Assembly (NCBI RefSeq): GCF_017315755.1
Contig: NZ_JAFLRJ010000036.1
Location: 62,001-126,000, forward strand
DNA: 64,000 bases
Direction of reading: 5' to 3'
Source: Streptomyces beijiangensis
GTDB taxonomy: Bacteria; Actinomycetota; Actinomycetes; Streptomycetales; Streptomycetaceae
Both the position numbers and the translations under genes were made by a program. This document shows positions 8,801 to 16,592 of the stretch, piece after piece. The notes under the pieces are model-generated. The model was not told the DNA's origin and did no database searches. It saw only the letters and a program-made list of their open reading frames with translations. How positions within the stretch are numbered: the first letter of the stretch is position 1; each line of letters opens with the position of its first letter.

Positions 8801-9964
8801 ATGAACGTGACTTCCTTGCGAGGGGCGCTCCTCGCGGCCTTCGCCTGCATCCTCGTCGGCGGCTCCTTCACCGCCAACTCCGTACTCGGCGACTATCCGT
8901 ACGCGGGTGGCCAGGCCCTGCGCTACGCACTCGCCTGTCTGCTCCTCCTGCCCCTGCTCGGCCGCGGCCACGGATCCAGGCAGGCGGTCCGTACGCTCTC
9001 CCCGGCCCAGTGGGGCCGTATCGCGCTCGTCGCCGCCGTCGGCATGGTCGGGTTCAACCTGGCGGTGCTCGCCGCCGAACGCAGCGCGGAGCCCGCGGTC
9101 CCCGGGGTCTTCGTGGGCTGCGCACCCGTCGTGGTCGCCGTGCTCGTACCGCTGCTCGCGGGCAGACGGCCCACCGGGCCCGTCCTCGTCGGGGCGCTCC
9201 TGGTGGCGGCCGGGGCCTTCACCGTCCAGGGCTGGGGCCGCAGCGACCTCGCGGGCATCGCCTTCTCGGCGGGCGCCCTGGTGGGGGAGGTGGGCTTTGC
9301 CGTACTGGCCGTCCCCGTGCTGCGGCCCCTCGGGCCGAAGCTGCTGTCCGCGACCGTGTGCGGGGTGGCCGCCGTCGAGGCGACGGTGCTCGGGCTCGTA
9401 CTCGGCGGGCGCGATTTCGTGCGCGTACCCGATGCGGGGGAGACGGCGGCGCTGCTGTGGCAGGCCGCCGTCGTGACCGTCATCGGCTTCGTCTGCTGGT
9501 ACATGGGGATGCAGCGGATCGGCGCCGAGCGGGCCACCCTCTTCTCCGGGCTCATCCCCGTGGCGGCCGCGATGACCGCGCCGCTGGTCGGCACGGGTGC
9601 GTACGGCATCGCGCAGGGGGCGGGGAGCGCACTGGTCGGAGCGGGGGTCGCGCTCGGCTCCGGGGTCCTCGCCCGCCGCTCAGCGGCTGGTGTCGAGGAT
9701 GACGCGCGCCACGGCGGCCGGGTCGTCGTTCATCGGGACATGGCCGCAGCCGGGGAGCCGGACGAGACGGGCGCCGGGGATCGTGTGCTTGGCCCGGATC
9801 CCCTGGCGGCGCAGGAGCAGCCGGTCCTTCGTACCCCAGGCGACCGTGACCGGGATGTCGCTCACATCGTCGGAGAACAGGATGGACCGGCCGGCGGCCA
9901 GGGTCTCATCGAAGCCGGTGGCCTCGCGCAGCGCGAGCGTCTCGGCGACGACGTCCTCGGGTGA
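8801..9964 (+). CDS. EamA/DMT-family membrane transporter with antisense-derived tail
   Basis: 387 residues from the ATG beginning MNVTSLRGALLAAFACILVG. The first roughly 290 residues form a ten-helix drug/metabolite transporter with two EamA repeats (for example AEPAVPGVFVGCAPVVVAVL, and later WYMGMQRIGAERATLFSGLIP). Such proteins export metabolites, amino acids or drugs. The family normally ends around GSGVLARRS. Here there is no stop, and the frame continues about 95 hydrophilic residues antisense to the hydrolase gene, a 285-bp overlap. The tail has no family similarity that I recognise. The divergent MocR-type regulator may control it. Confidence 0.85.
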   Translation: MNVTSLRGALLAAFACILVGGSFTANSVLGDYPYAGGQALRYALACLLLLPLLGRGHGSRQAVRTLSPAQWGRIALVAAVGMVGFNLAVLAAERSAEPAVPGVFVGCAPVVVAVLVPLLAGRRPTGPVLVGALLVAAGAFTVQGWGRSDLAGIAFSAGALVGEVGFAVLAVPVLRPLGPKLLSATVCGVAAVEATVLGLVLGGRDFVRVPDAGETAALLWQAAVVTVIGFVCWYMGMQRIGAERATLFSGLIPVAAAMTAPLVGTGAYGIAQGAGSALVGAGVALGSGVLARRSAAGVEDDARHGGRVVVHRDMAAAGEPDETGAGDRVLGPDPLAAQEQPVLRTPGDRDRDVAHIVGEQDGPAGGQGLIEAGGLAQRERLGDDVLG

Positions 9965-10513
9965 ACGGCGGGCGGGCCGGGCGTAGATGGTGCTGGCGAG
10001 CGCCGTACGCCCGGCCGCCGAGTGCGACAGCCGCTCGATGACCGGGAGCGGCAGGGCGCTCGCGATCCCCCGCATCGCACGCAGCGTGGCGAAGGCGTAC
10101 CGGCGCTCGGCCTGCGTCCAGAACCCTGCGGGCGACAGGGCGGTCACCGACCGTACGAGCTTCTCGCGGCCCAGTTCCAGGGCGAGCAGCCCGCCCAGGG
10201 AGTTCCCCGCGACGTGCGGGCGCTCGATGTCGAGCGCCTCGCACAGTGCGCCGAGTGTCGGCACCACCGTCGAGAGGCCGTACGAGACGTCCTCGGGCAG
10301 CGCGGGCGACGCGCCGAACCCGGGCAGGTCCACGGCTATCACATCGCGCTCGGCGGCCAGGATCCCGACGACCGGGTCCCAGGCCTGCCGGTGGTGTCCG
10401 ATGCCATGGAGCAGCAGGAGGGGATCGCCGGTACCGGTGCGGTCGTACGAGACGGTGACCGTGCGGTTCCCCCGGGGGGACTCGACGGTGAATGAGACCT
10501 GGGCGGCGGTCAT
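9680..10513 (-). CDS. Alpha/beta hydrolase
   Basis: 277 residues with the complete alpha/beta-hydrolase set: oxyanion HGIG (LLLLHGIGHHRQAW), nucleophile elbow GNSLGG (Ser near residue 103), acid in WGTKDR, and His in GCGHVPMNDDP. There is no signal peptide, so it is cytosolic. The substrate is unknown; the family includes esterases, C-C hydrolases and haloperoxidase-like enzymes. An AGGGAGC ribosome site precedes the ATG at 10513. It lies 101 bp behind the F420/NADP reductase gene, so co-transcription is possible. It overlaps the EamA gene tail-to-tail. Confidence 0.88.
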   Translation of the reverse strand: MTAAQVSFTVESPRGNRTVTVSYDRTGTGDPLLLLHGIGHHRQAWDPVVGILAAERDVIAVDLPGFGASPALPEDVSYGLSTVVPTLGALCEALDIERPHVAGNSLGGLLALELGREKLVRSVTALSPAGFWTQAERRYAFATLRAMRGIASALPLPVIERLSHSAAGRTALASTIYARPARRSPEDVVAETLALREATGFDETLAAGRSILFSDDVSDIPVTVAWGTKDRLLLRRQGIRAKHTIPGARLVRLPGCGHVPMNDDPAAVARVILDTSR

Positions 10514-10614
10514 GCTGCTGCTCCCTGCTGTCGGGGACGGTGGTGAGACACCGTGTCAACAAGGATTACCCCTGGGTAGCTTCCACTTCAAGAGGCCGCC
10601 GCGAACCCGTTGGC

Positions 10615-11268
10615 TCAATGCCCCCTGCGGATCTCGTAGTTGAACGACCCGTCGCCGAACCTCTGGTACAGGTTCATCCAGAACGGCATCAGCATCTCCA
10701 GACCGCGCGCCTCCACGATCCCGCCGAGGTCGAGCACCCGGTGGGCCGGCCAGCCGAACTCGCCGAGCAGCGCCACCGTTTCCTCCTTGGCCCCCACGTC
10801 GTCGCCGCACATGAACAGCTGGTGCTCACCCGGCACCCGGTCCGGATCGATCATCACGGCCAGGTTGACGGTGTTGAGCGTCTTCACCACCCGCGCCTCG
10901 GGGAACGACCGCTGGAGCAGCGCGCCCACACTGTCCGACTCGACGGGCGCCACCCGCAGCAGACCGTCCTCGAACGCGATCGGATTCGACACGTCGACCA
11001 GCAGCTTTCCCGCCAACTCCGCCTCACCCGCCGCCTGCAGAGCGGCGAGCGCCACCCGGCCGTTGACCGCCACGACGATCCGCTCGGCGAACGCCGCGGA
11101 ATCGGCGAAGGTGCCGCAGCCGGCCCGCGGGCCCGCCCCCTGCGCCCACTCCAGCGCCTGCGGATTGTCCTTGGTGCGGGAGCCCATCACCACCTCGTGC
11201 CCCAGCTCCACGAGTTTGCCGCCCAGCGCGCTGCCCACCGCGCCCGTCCCCAGAACTCCGTAGCGCAT
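10615..11268 (-). CDS. NADP/F420-dependent reductase-like Rossmann protein
   Basis: 217 residues. It starts MRYGVLGTGAVGSALGGKL, an N-terminal dinucleotide-binding GxGxxG fold, then GHEVVMGSRT, which fits the phosphate of NADP. The order matches the F420:NADPH oxidoreductase (Fno)/pyrroline-carboxylate reductase-like family: LVDVSNPI in the middle, VVKTLNTVN, and C-terminal LMPFWMNLY. The start at 11268 has GGGGAGG just upstream. It is divergent from the ECF41-type sigma factor. Such sigma factors usually sit beside an oxidoreductase, epimerase or decarboxylase gene that they regulate, so this is the likely target. Confidence 0.82.
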   Translation of the reverse strand: MRYGVLGTGAVGSALGGKLVELGHEVVMGSRTKDNPQALEWAQGAGPRAGCGTFADSAAFAERIVVAVNGRVALAALQAAGEAELAGKLLVDVSNPIAFEDGLLRVAPVESDSVGALLQRSFPEARVVKTLNTVNLAVMIDPDRVPGEHQLFMCGDDVGAKEETVALLGEFGWPAHRVLDLGGIVEARGLEMLMPFWMNLYQRFGDGSFNYEIRRGH

Positions 11269-11379
11269 CGCATGCCTCCCCTGGCGGGCCGCCACCGGTC
11301 GGCGGTCGCCCCGACATTGTGCTCTGTCGCACGGTAAATGTGCCTGGACAGCGGGGACCCGGTCGGGTGGGATGGGAGC

Positions 11380-12264
11380 GTGGCAGTCGAATTCGCAACC
11401 GATACCTTCGAAGAGCACCGCTCCGTACTGACCGGAGTGGCCTACCGCATGACCGGGCGGGTGGCCGACGCCGAGGACGTCGTCCAGGAAACCTGGCTGC
11501 GCTGGTCCGCCGACGGGCGCGAGGAGGTCCGCGATCCGCGCGCCTATCTCGTACGGATCACCACACGGCTGGCCATCAACCGCCTGCGGTACGTCCAGTC
11601 CCGGCGCGAGACCTACGTCGGCCCCTGGCTGCCCGAGCCGATCGTCACCGAGTTCGGGCGGACCACGCCGGACACGGCGGAGAAGGCGGTCCTGGCCGAG
11701 TCCGTCTCGCTCGCCGTCCTCGTCGTCCTCGAATCGCTCTCCCCGCTGGAGCGCGCCGTCTTTGTCCTGCACGAGGCGTTCGGATTCCCGTACGGAGAGA
11801 TCGCGGAGACCCTCGACCGATCCGATGCGGCGGTGCGCCAGCTCGGTGCCCGCGCCCGCAAGCACGTCGAGGAGCGCAAGCCCCGCTTCGACGTCGATCC
11901 GGCCGAACGCCGCGATCTGACCGAGCGGTTCCTCGCCGCGGCGACCGAGGGTGACCTCCAGGGGCTGCTGTCGATCCTCGCGCCCGATGTGCGGCTGGTG
12001 GGCGACAGCGGCGGCAAGTCCAAGGCGCCCCTGCGCGTCATCGAGGGCTCCGACAAGGTCGGGCGCTTCGTACTCGGCGCTGCGGCCAAGGGGATCGAGG
12101 ACGCCGGCTTCCGGTTCGCGGAGCTCAACGGCGGTCCCGCGCTGCTGGTGTTCTCCGGCTCCACGCTGGACAGCGTCTTCCAGCTGGACGTCGTGGACGG
12201 ACGCATCCAGTGCCTGTACATCGTGCGCAATCCCGACAAACTCGCGCTGCTCGCCGTGGAGTAG
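11380..12264 (+). CDS. ECF41-type RNA polymerase sigma factor with SnoaL-like C-terminal domain
   Basis: 294 residues from the GTG at 11380. Sigma region 2 is at about 8-75 (AYRMTGRVADAEDVVQETWL) and region 4 at about 115-165 (LSPLERAVFVLHEAFGFPYG, then IAETLDRSDAAVRQLGARAR). A SnoaL-like domain fills 180-294. Two short motifs define group ECF41: WLPEP in the linker (residues 83-87) and NPDKL near the C-terminus. In this group the C-terminal extension acts in cis in place of an anti-sigma factor. The divergent Rossmann reductase is its probable target. I did not find the expected promoter pair convincingly in the gap. Confidence 0.92.
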   Translation: MAVEFATDTFEEHRSVLTGVAYRMTGRVADAEDVVQETWLRWSADGREEVRDPRAYLVRITTRLAINRLRYVQSRRETYVGPWLPEPIVTEFGRTTPDTAEKAVLAESVSLAVLVVLESLSPLERAVFVLHEAFGFPYGEIAETLDRSDAAVRQLGARARKHVEERKPRFDVDPAERRDLTERFLAAATEGDLQGLLSILAPDVRLVGDSGGKSKAPLRVIEGSDKVGRFVLGAAAKGIEDAGFRFAELNGGPALLVFSGSTLDSVFQLDVVDGRIQCLYIVRNPDKLALLAVE

Positions 12265-12286
12265 GAGTGACGCAGGCGCACTCCAG

Positions 12287-12318
12287 AGCCCCGTGTTCCG
12301 TACCGGACGCGGGGCTTT
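12287..12318 (+). terminator. Intrinsic terminator after the ECF sigma gene
   Basis: AGCCCCGTGT (12287-12296) pairs with ACGCGGGGCT (12307-12316), one G-U pair, followed by TTGT. It lies 23 bp after the sigma gene stop. Confidence 0.75.
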
Positions 12319-12408
12319 GTGCTGCGCGCGCCTCACGTCCGTACGAACGTCCTGTGAACGCTCTGCGGCAGGCCTCGGTTTCGCTCCGTAACGGAAGGAG
12401 GATTGGTC

Positions 12409-12437
12409 TTGACCAAGGGGGAGCGTCGCCCTATGGT
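12409..12437 (+). promoter_or_regulatory. Vegetative (HrdB-type) promoter of the GntR gene
   Basis: TTGACC (12409-12414), a 17-bp spacer, then TATGGT (12432-12437). Transcription should start near 12444, leaving a leader of about 70 nt before the GTG at 12517. This argues against the in-frame upstream start codons near 12403. Confidence 0.7.
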
Positions 12438-12516
12438 CGCAGAGTTAGTGCAGGAACCTTTAATAAACAAGGGCACGGAAAAGCCGCCGGGGACACGGCG
12501 ATTGCGGAGGATCAGG

Positions 12517-13293
12517 GTGGGGACCACGCAGCTGGAAACGGCGCCGGAGCCGAAGTACTGGCACCTCAAGACCGTCCTGAGCGATGCTCTCGACTCGGAT
12601 TTCGCGGTGGGGGAGATCCTCCCGAACGAACGTGACCTGGCAGCCCGCTTCGGCGTGGCCCGCGCCACGCTGCGCCAGGCGCTCGAACAGCTCGAGCTGG
12701 AGGGCCGTCTGCAGCGCCGCCGCGGTGTGGGCACCACTGTCGCTCCGCCGCGTGTGGGTGTGGACGTGTCGACGTCGCAGCACGTCTGGCCGGGAGCCGG
12801 TGACGACGCCTGGAAGCCGGTGGACTGCACGCTCGCCGTACCGCCGGTCGCGGTGGCGCGGATGCTGGACGTGGCCGCCGACGCCGGGTCCGGCGACGCG
12901 GTGCACACCGTGCGCAGGATCCGTATGACGCACGGTTCGCCGGTCGCGGCCGAGCTCCTGTACGTACCCGCCGGATCCGTGCCCGAACTCTCCGCCATCG
13001 ACGCCCCTTCGGGCGCGATCCGGGCGCGCAATGTGCTGCGCGAGCTGCAGCGCCTCGGCCTCGAAGGCCAGGACCGCTCGGTGGAGCTCGGCTCGGCCCG
13101 TGCCGAGGACGCCAAGGAACTCGACCGGCTCCCCGGTGCACCCGTGCTCGTCGTCACCACGCGCTACATCGCGGCGGGCGGCACGGTCGCCGTCTCGGTG
13201 GCGACCTACCGCGCCGACACCTGCCGGCTCACCTTCGGGGACTCGGGCGACCTGGAGATCAGCCACGACGGCGAGCAGCGCCAGGCCTCCTGA
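12517..13293 (+). CDS. GntR-family regulator with UTRA-like effector domain
   Basis: 258 residues from GTG (VGTTQLETAPEPKYWHLK), chosen because GCGGAGG lies 6 nt upstream and a strong promoter sits between this start and the longer in-frame option. Residues 15-80 are the winged helix (LPNERDLAARFGVARATL, then RQALEQLELEGRLQRRRG). The rest is a UTRA-type domain ending in a beta strand with YRADTCRLTF. HutC-like GntR proteins bind sugars, sugar phosphates, fatty acids or other small molecules. No transport or catabolic genes are adjacent except a convergent ROK gene, so the ligand is not evident. Confidence 0.88.
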   Translation: MGTTQLETAPEPKYWHLKTVLSDALDSDFAVGEILPNERDLAARFGVARATLRQALEQLELEGRLQRRRGVGTTVAPPRVGVDVSTSQHVWPGAGDDAWKPVDCTLAVPPVAVARMLDVAADAGSGDAVHTVRRIRMTHGSPVAAELLYVPAGSVPELSAIDAPSGAIRARNVLRELQRLGLEGQDRSVELGSARAEDAKELDRLPGAPVLVVTTRYIAAGGTVAVSVATYRADTCRLTFGDSGDLEISHDGEQRQAS

Positions 13294-13310
13294 ACAACAG
13301 TCTTTACCGT

Positions 13311-13343
13311 ACGGCCCGTTCGCTGATCTCAGCGGCGGGCCGT
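13311..13343. terminator. Bidirectional hairpin between GntR and ROK genes
   Basis: ACGGCCCG (13311-13318) pairs with CGGGCCGT (13336-13343). The ROK stop codon lies in the loop. It can end both convergent transcripts. Confidence 0.65.
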
Positions 13344-14489
13344 CACCGTTCCCTCGACCGCGAAGAGCTGCTCCTCGACATGGTCGAGAGCGAGCCGCAG
13401 TGCACCCGTCGCCACGGCCGAGTCGCCGAGCAGCGAGAGCGCGACGCGCGGCGGCCGCAGACAGAACCGCGCCAACTCCCCGCGCAGCGGCTCCAGTACG
13501 TCCTCCAGACCGGCCGCCCAGCCGCCGATCACGACCAGTTCGGGATCGAGCGCGAGCACGAGCGCCGCGACATCGTGCACCAGACGCTCGATGAACCGCT
13601 CCATCGCCGCCCGGGCCTGCGCATCGCCCCGCTTGGCGTCCGCGAAGACCTGCGCCACCGCCGGCTCGTCGAGTGCGTGCAGCGGTTGGTCCGTCGTCGA
13701 CAGGAGCGTCTCCGGGGTCGCCCCGCGGCCGAGCAGATGCAGCGCGCCGATCTCGCCCGCCGCGCCCCCGTAACCGCGGTGCAGCCGGCCGCCGATCAGT
13801 GATCCGGCACCGGGGCTGAGCCCTGCGAGGACGAAGACGATGTCGTCGGAGTCGGTGGCCGCGCCCTTCCAGTGCTCGGCGACCGCCGCCGCGTTGGCGT
13901 CGTTCTCCACCAGTACGGGACAGCGGAAGGACCGCCGCAGCCGCTCGCCCAGCGCCAGACCCGTCCACTCGGGAAGCGCGGTGCCGAGCCGTACGGTGCC
14001 GTCCGCCTCCACGATCCCGGGACTGCCGACCCCGACCGCGCGCAGGCTGCTGCGGGCGACCCCGGCACGGCGCAGCAGATCGGCCACCGTCGTACGCACC
14101 CGGTCGAGCCGCTCGTCCGCCGGTGCGGTCTCGGTCACCTCGCGCGAACCCGCTCCGATGATCCGTCCGTCGAGCCCCGAAAGCATGGCGGCGACCCGGT
14201 GCGGCCCGATCTCGATGCCCAGCAGATGCCCGGCCTCCGCACGGAACCGGAAGCGTCTGGCAGGCCGCCCCTGGCGGCGCGTCTCGCCGTCCTCCTCGGG
14301 CGCGTCCTCGACGACGAGGCCGGCCACCATGAGCCCCTCGATGACACCCTCCACCGTCGGCCGGGAGAGGCCGGTGATCCGGGTGAGATCCGTGAACGTC
14401 GGGAAGTCCGCTCCACGCAGTGCGTGGAGCACCACGGCGGAGTTGATCCGCCGCAACAGAGAGGGATCCCCGCCGGTCAGACGCCCCAA
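13329..14489 (-). CDS. ROK-family regulator lacking the zinc motif
   Basis: 386 residues from a TTG preceded by CAGGAGGACACG. An N-terminal winged helix (TDLTRITGLSRPTVEGVIEG) comes before the ROK fold: LLGIEIGPHR (ATP-type phosphate loop), VGVGSPGIVEADG, VENDANAAAVAEHW and GGAAGEIGAL. ROK repressors bind sugars or sugar phosphates. The usual zinc site (GEIGH plus a CxCG-xx-GC cluster) is absent: GEIGA is followed directly by LHLLGRGAT. The Asp of ENDAN, used as base in ROK kinases, is kept. It is therefore a regulator of unusual type, perhaps without ordinary sugar sensing. Neighbours do not reveal its regulon. Confidence 0.86.
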   Translation of the reverse strand: MGRLTGGDPSLLRRINSAVVLHALRGADFPTFTDLTRITGLSRPTVEGVIEGLMVAGLVVEDAPEEDGETRRQGRPARRFRFRAEAGHLLGIEIGPHRVAAMLSGLDGRIIGAGSREVTETAPADERLDRVRTTVADLLRRAGVARSSLRAVGVGSPGIVEADGTVRLGTALPEWTGLALGERLRRSFRCPVLVENDANAAAVAEHWKGAATDSDDIVFVLAGLSPGAGSLIGGRLHRGYGGAAGEIGALHLLGRGATPETLLSTTDQPLHALDEPAVAQVFADAKRGDAQARAAMERFIERLVHDVAALVLALDPELVVIGGWAAGLEDVLEPLRGELARFCLRPPRVALSLLGDSAVATGALRLALDHVEEQLFAVEGTVTARR

Positions 14490-14519
14490 CGTGTCCTCCT
14501 GGCTCAGTTCATGTACGTG

Positions 14520-15083
14520 TCATGCGCGTGTCTGCCGGATGGTACCGGCTGGCCAGGCGGACCGCAGCAGCCGGGCGTACTCGGCCGCCATCGTCTCCGC
14601 CGTCCAGCGCGCGTTGAGGCCGCTCGGATTGGGGAGCGCCCAGATCCGGGTGGCGCCGATCGTCCGCTCCTGCGGCCCGATCCGCGCCTTCGGCTCGTGG
14701 AAGGCCGTGCGGTACGCCGTGATGCCGACGACCGCCAGCCACTCCGGCTCCAGCCGTTCCACCTTGGCGGTGAGGATCCGGCCGCCCTCGCGGAACTCCT
14801 CCGCGCTCACCTCGTCGGCCCGCGCGGTGGCCCGCCCGACGACATTCGTGATGCCCAGGCCGTACGACAGCAGCTCGCCCTGCTCCTCGGGCTTCAGCCG
14901 GTGCGGAGTGAAGCCCGACAGCTGCAGCACGGGCCAGAAGCGGTTGCCGGGGCGCGCGAAGTGGAAGCCCGTGGCGGCGGTCATCAGCCCCGGATTGATC
15001 CCGCAGAACAACACGCGCAGACCGCCCGCGACCACATCGGGAACGATGCGGTCGCGGGCGGCTTCGAGCTCTTCGCGCTTCAT
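14520..15083 (-). CDS. mug: G/U mismatch-specific DNA glycosylase
   Basis: 187 residues from MKREELEAARDRI. The upstream extension of the frame reads back into purB and is not part of the gene. The MUG/TDG fold is shown by the catalytic-loop motif GINPGLMTAATGFHFARPGN and the DNA-intercalating loop LPNPSGLNARW. The enzyme removes uracil or ethenocytosine opposite guanine in base-excision repair. The MUG family has Asn rather than Asp in the GINPG motif, as seen here. Its start is 16 bp after the purB stop, so it is probably translated from a purB-mug message. Confidence 0.92.
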   Translation of the reverse strand: MKREELEAARDRIVPDVVAGGLRVLFCGINPGLMTAATGFHFARPGNRFWPVLQLSGFTPHRLKPEEQGELLSYGLGITNVVGRATARADEVSAEEFREGGRILTAKVERLEPEWLAVVGITAYRTAFHEPKARIGPQERTIGATRIWALPNPSGLNARWTAETMAAEYARLLRSAWPAGTIRQTRA

Positions 15084-15099
15084 ACGGTCCTGACGGCGG

Positions 15100-16533
15100 T
15101 CAGAGGATCGAGCCGGGGGTGTAACCGGCCGCGGCCGGGTGCTGCTTGGCGATCTCCTCGATACGGGAGACAACTGCCGCCACCTGGGCGCCCGCCGCAC
15201 CGGTGAAGGAGAGCTTGTCCGCCATGAGCGTGTCCAGCTGGGCGCGGTCCAGCGGCATCCGCTCGTCCGCGGCCAGCTTGTCCAGGAGCTCGTTGCGCTC
15301 GGCGCCCTGCTCGCGCATGGCCAGCGCGGAGGCGACCGCGTGCTCCTTGATGACCTCGTGCGCGGCTTCGCGGCCGACTCCCGCCCGTACCGCGCCCATC
15401 AGCACCTTGGTGGTGGCGAGGAAGGGCAGGTAGCGGTCGAGCTCGCGGGCGACGACCGCGGGGAACGCGCCGAACTCGTCCAGGACGGTCAGGAAGGTCT
15501 CCAGGAGGCCGTCGAAGGCGAAGAACGCGTCCGGCAGCGCGACGCGGCGGACCACGGAGCAGGAGACGTCGCCCTCGTTCCACTGGTCGCCCGCCAGCTC
15601 ACCGGTCATCGAGGCGTACCCGCGCAGGATCACCATCAGGCCGTTGACGCGCTCGCAGGAGCGGGTGTTCATCTTGTGCGGCATCGCGGATGAGCCGACC
15701 TGGCCGGCCTTGAAGCCCTCGGTGACCAGCTCGTGCCCGGCCATCAGCCGGATCGTCTTGGCGATCGACGAGGGGGCCGCGGCCAGCTGCACCAGCGCGG
15801 TCACCACGTCGTAGTCCAGCGAGCGCGGGTAGACCTGACCGACCGAGGTGAAGGCGTGCGCGAAGCCGAGGTGACCGGCGATCCGCTGCTCCAGGTCGGC
15901 GAGCTTGGCCTCGTCGCCGCCCAGCAGGTCGAGCATGTCCTGGGCGGTGCCGACCGGGCCCTTGATGCCGCGCAGCGGGTAGCGGGAGAGGAGGTCCTCC
16001 AGGCGTCCGTACGCCACGAGCAGCTCGTCGGCGGCGGTCGCGAAGCGCTTGCCCAGCGTGGTGGCCTGCGCGGCGACGTTGTGCGAGCGCCCCGCCATCA
16101 CGAGCTCGGCGTGCTCGGCGGCCAGCTTGCCGAGACGGGCGAGGACGGCCACCGTACGGCCCTGCATGAGCTCCAGCGAGAGCCGGATCTGCAGCTGCTC
16201 GACGTTCTCGGTGAGGTCGCGGGAGGTCATGCCCTTGTGGACCTGCTCGTGCCCGGCGAGGGCGTTGAACTCCTCGATGCGGGCCTTCACGTCGTGCCGG
16301 GTGACCTTCTCGCGCTCGGCGATCGAGGCCAGGTCCACCTGGTCGAGTACGCGCTCGTAGTCGGCGACAGCGGCTTCCGGCACCTCGATCCCGAGGTCCT
16401 TCTGCGCACGCAGCACGGCGAGCCAGAGCTGGCGCTCCAGCTTCACCTTCTGCTCGGGGGACCAGAGGACGGCGAGCTCGGCGGAGGCGTAGCGGCCGGC
16501 CAGGACATTGGGGATGCGGGGCTTTGCAGTCAC
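15100..16533 (-). CDS. purB: Adenylosuccinate lyase
   Basis: 477 residues, full length for the family. It catalyses two steps: SAICAR to AICAR plus fumarate, and adenylosuccinate to AMP plus fumarate. The fumarase/aspartase superfamily signature GSSAMPHKMN is at about residue 282, with the mobile-loop Ser. The other conserved regions are present: GMTSRDLTENV (His-side region) and GRSHNVAAQATTLG. The start is a GTG with no Shine-Dalgarno sequence; TAGAAT lies 8 nt before it, so the mRNA is probably leaderless. mug follows in the same transcript. A 5-6-5 inverted repeat (ACCAG-ATTCTA-CTGGT, 16537-16552) covers the -10 box. Confidence 0.96.
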   Translation of the reverse strand: MTAKPRIPNVLAGRYASAELAVLWSPEQKVKLERQLWLAVLRAQKDLGIEVPEAAVADYERVLDQVDLASIAEREKVTRHDVKARIEEFNALAGHEQVHKGMTSRDLTENVEQLQIRLSLELMQGRTVAVLARLGKLAAEHAELVMAGRSHNVAAQATTLGKRFATAADELLVAYGRLEDLLSRYPLRGIKGPVGTAQDMLDLLGGDEAKLADLEQRIAGHLGFAHAFTSVGQVYPRSLDYDVVTALVQLAAAPSSIAKTIRLMAGHELVTEGFKAGQVGSSAMPHKMNTRSCERVNGLMVILRGYASMTGELAGDQWNEGDVSCSVVRRVALPDAFFAFDGLLETFLTVLDEFGAFPAVVARELDRYLPFLATTKVLMGAVRAGVGREAAHEVIKEHAVASALAMREQGAERNELLDKLAADERMPLDRAQLDTLMADKLSFTGAAGAQVAAVVSRIEEIAKQHPAAAGYTPGSIL

Positions 16534-16536
16534 GTA

Positions 16537-16552
16537 ACCAGATTCTACTGGT
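16537..16552 (-). promoter_or_regulatory. purB -10 box within an inverted repeat; leaderless start
   Basis: ACCAG (16537-16541) and CTGGT (16548-16552) are perfect inverted arms around ATTCTA. On the minus strand this centre reads TAGAAT, a close match to a vegetative -10, 8 nt before the purB GTG. Confidence 0.55.
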
Positions 16553-16592
16553 GGTTTCTGCAGGCCAGAGCCCCGGCCTCATTTGTGACTTG

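Noticed and set aside
11269-11379. ECF41 target promoter in the divergent gap
   Set aside because: TGTCGCA near 11325 resembles the -35 element, but no convincing -10 CGTC lies at the proper distance on either strand, so it is not listed as a site.
12403-12516. Longer start for the GntR gene (TTG at 12403)
   Set aside because: A TTGACC-N17-TATGGT promoter lies inside that extension, and the GTG at 12517 has its own ribosome site.
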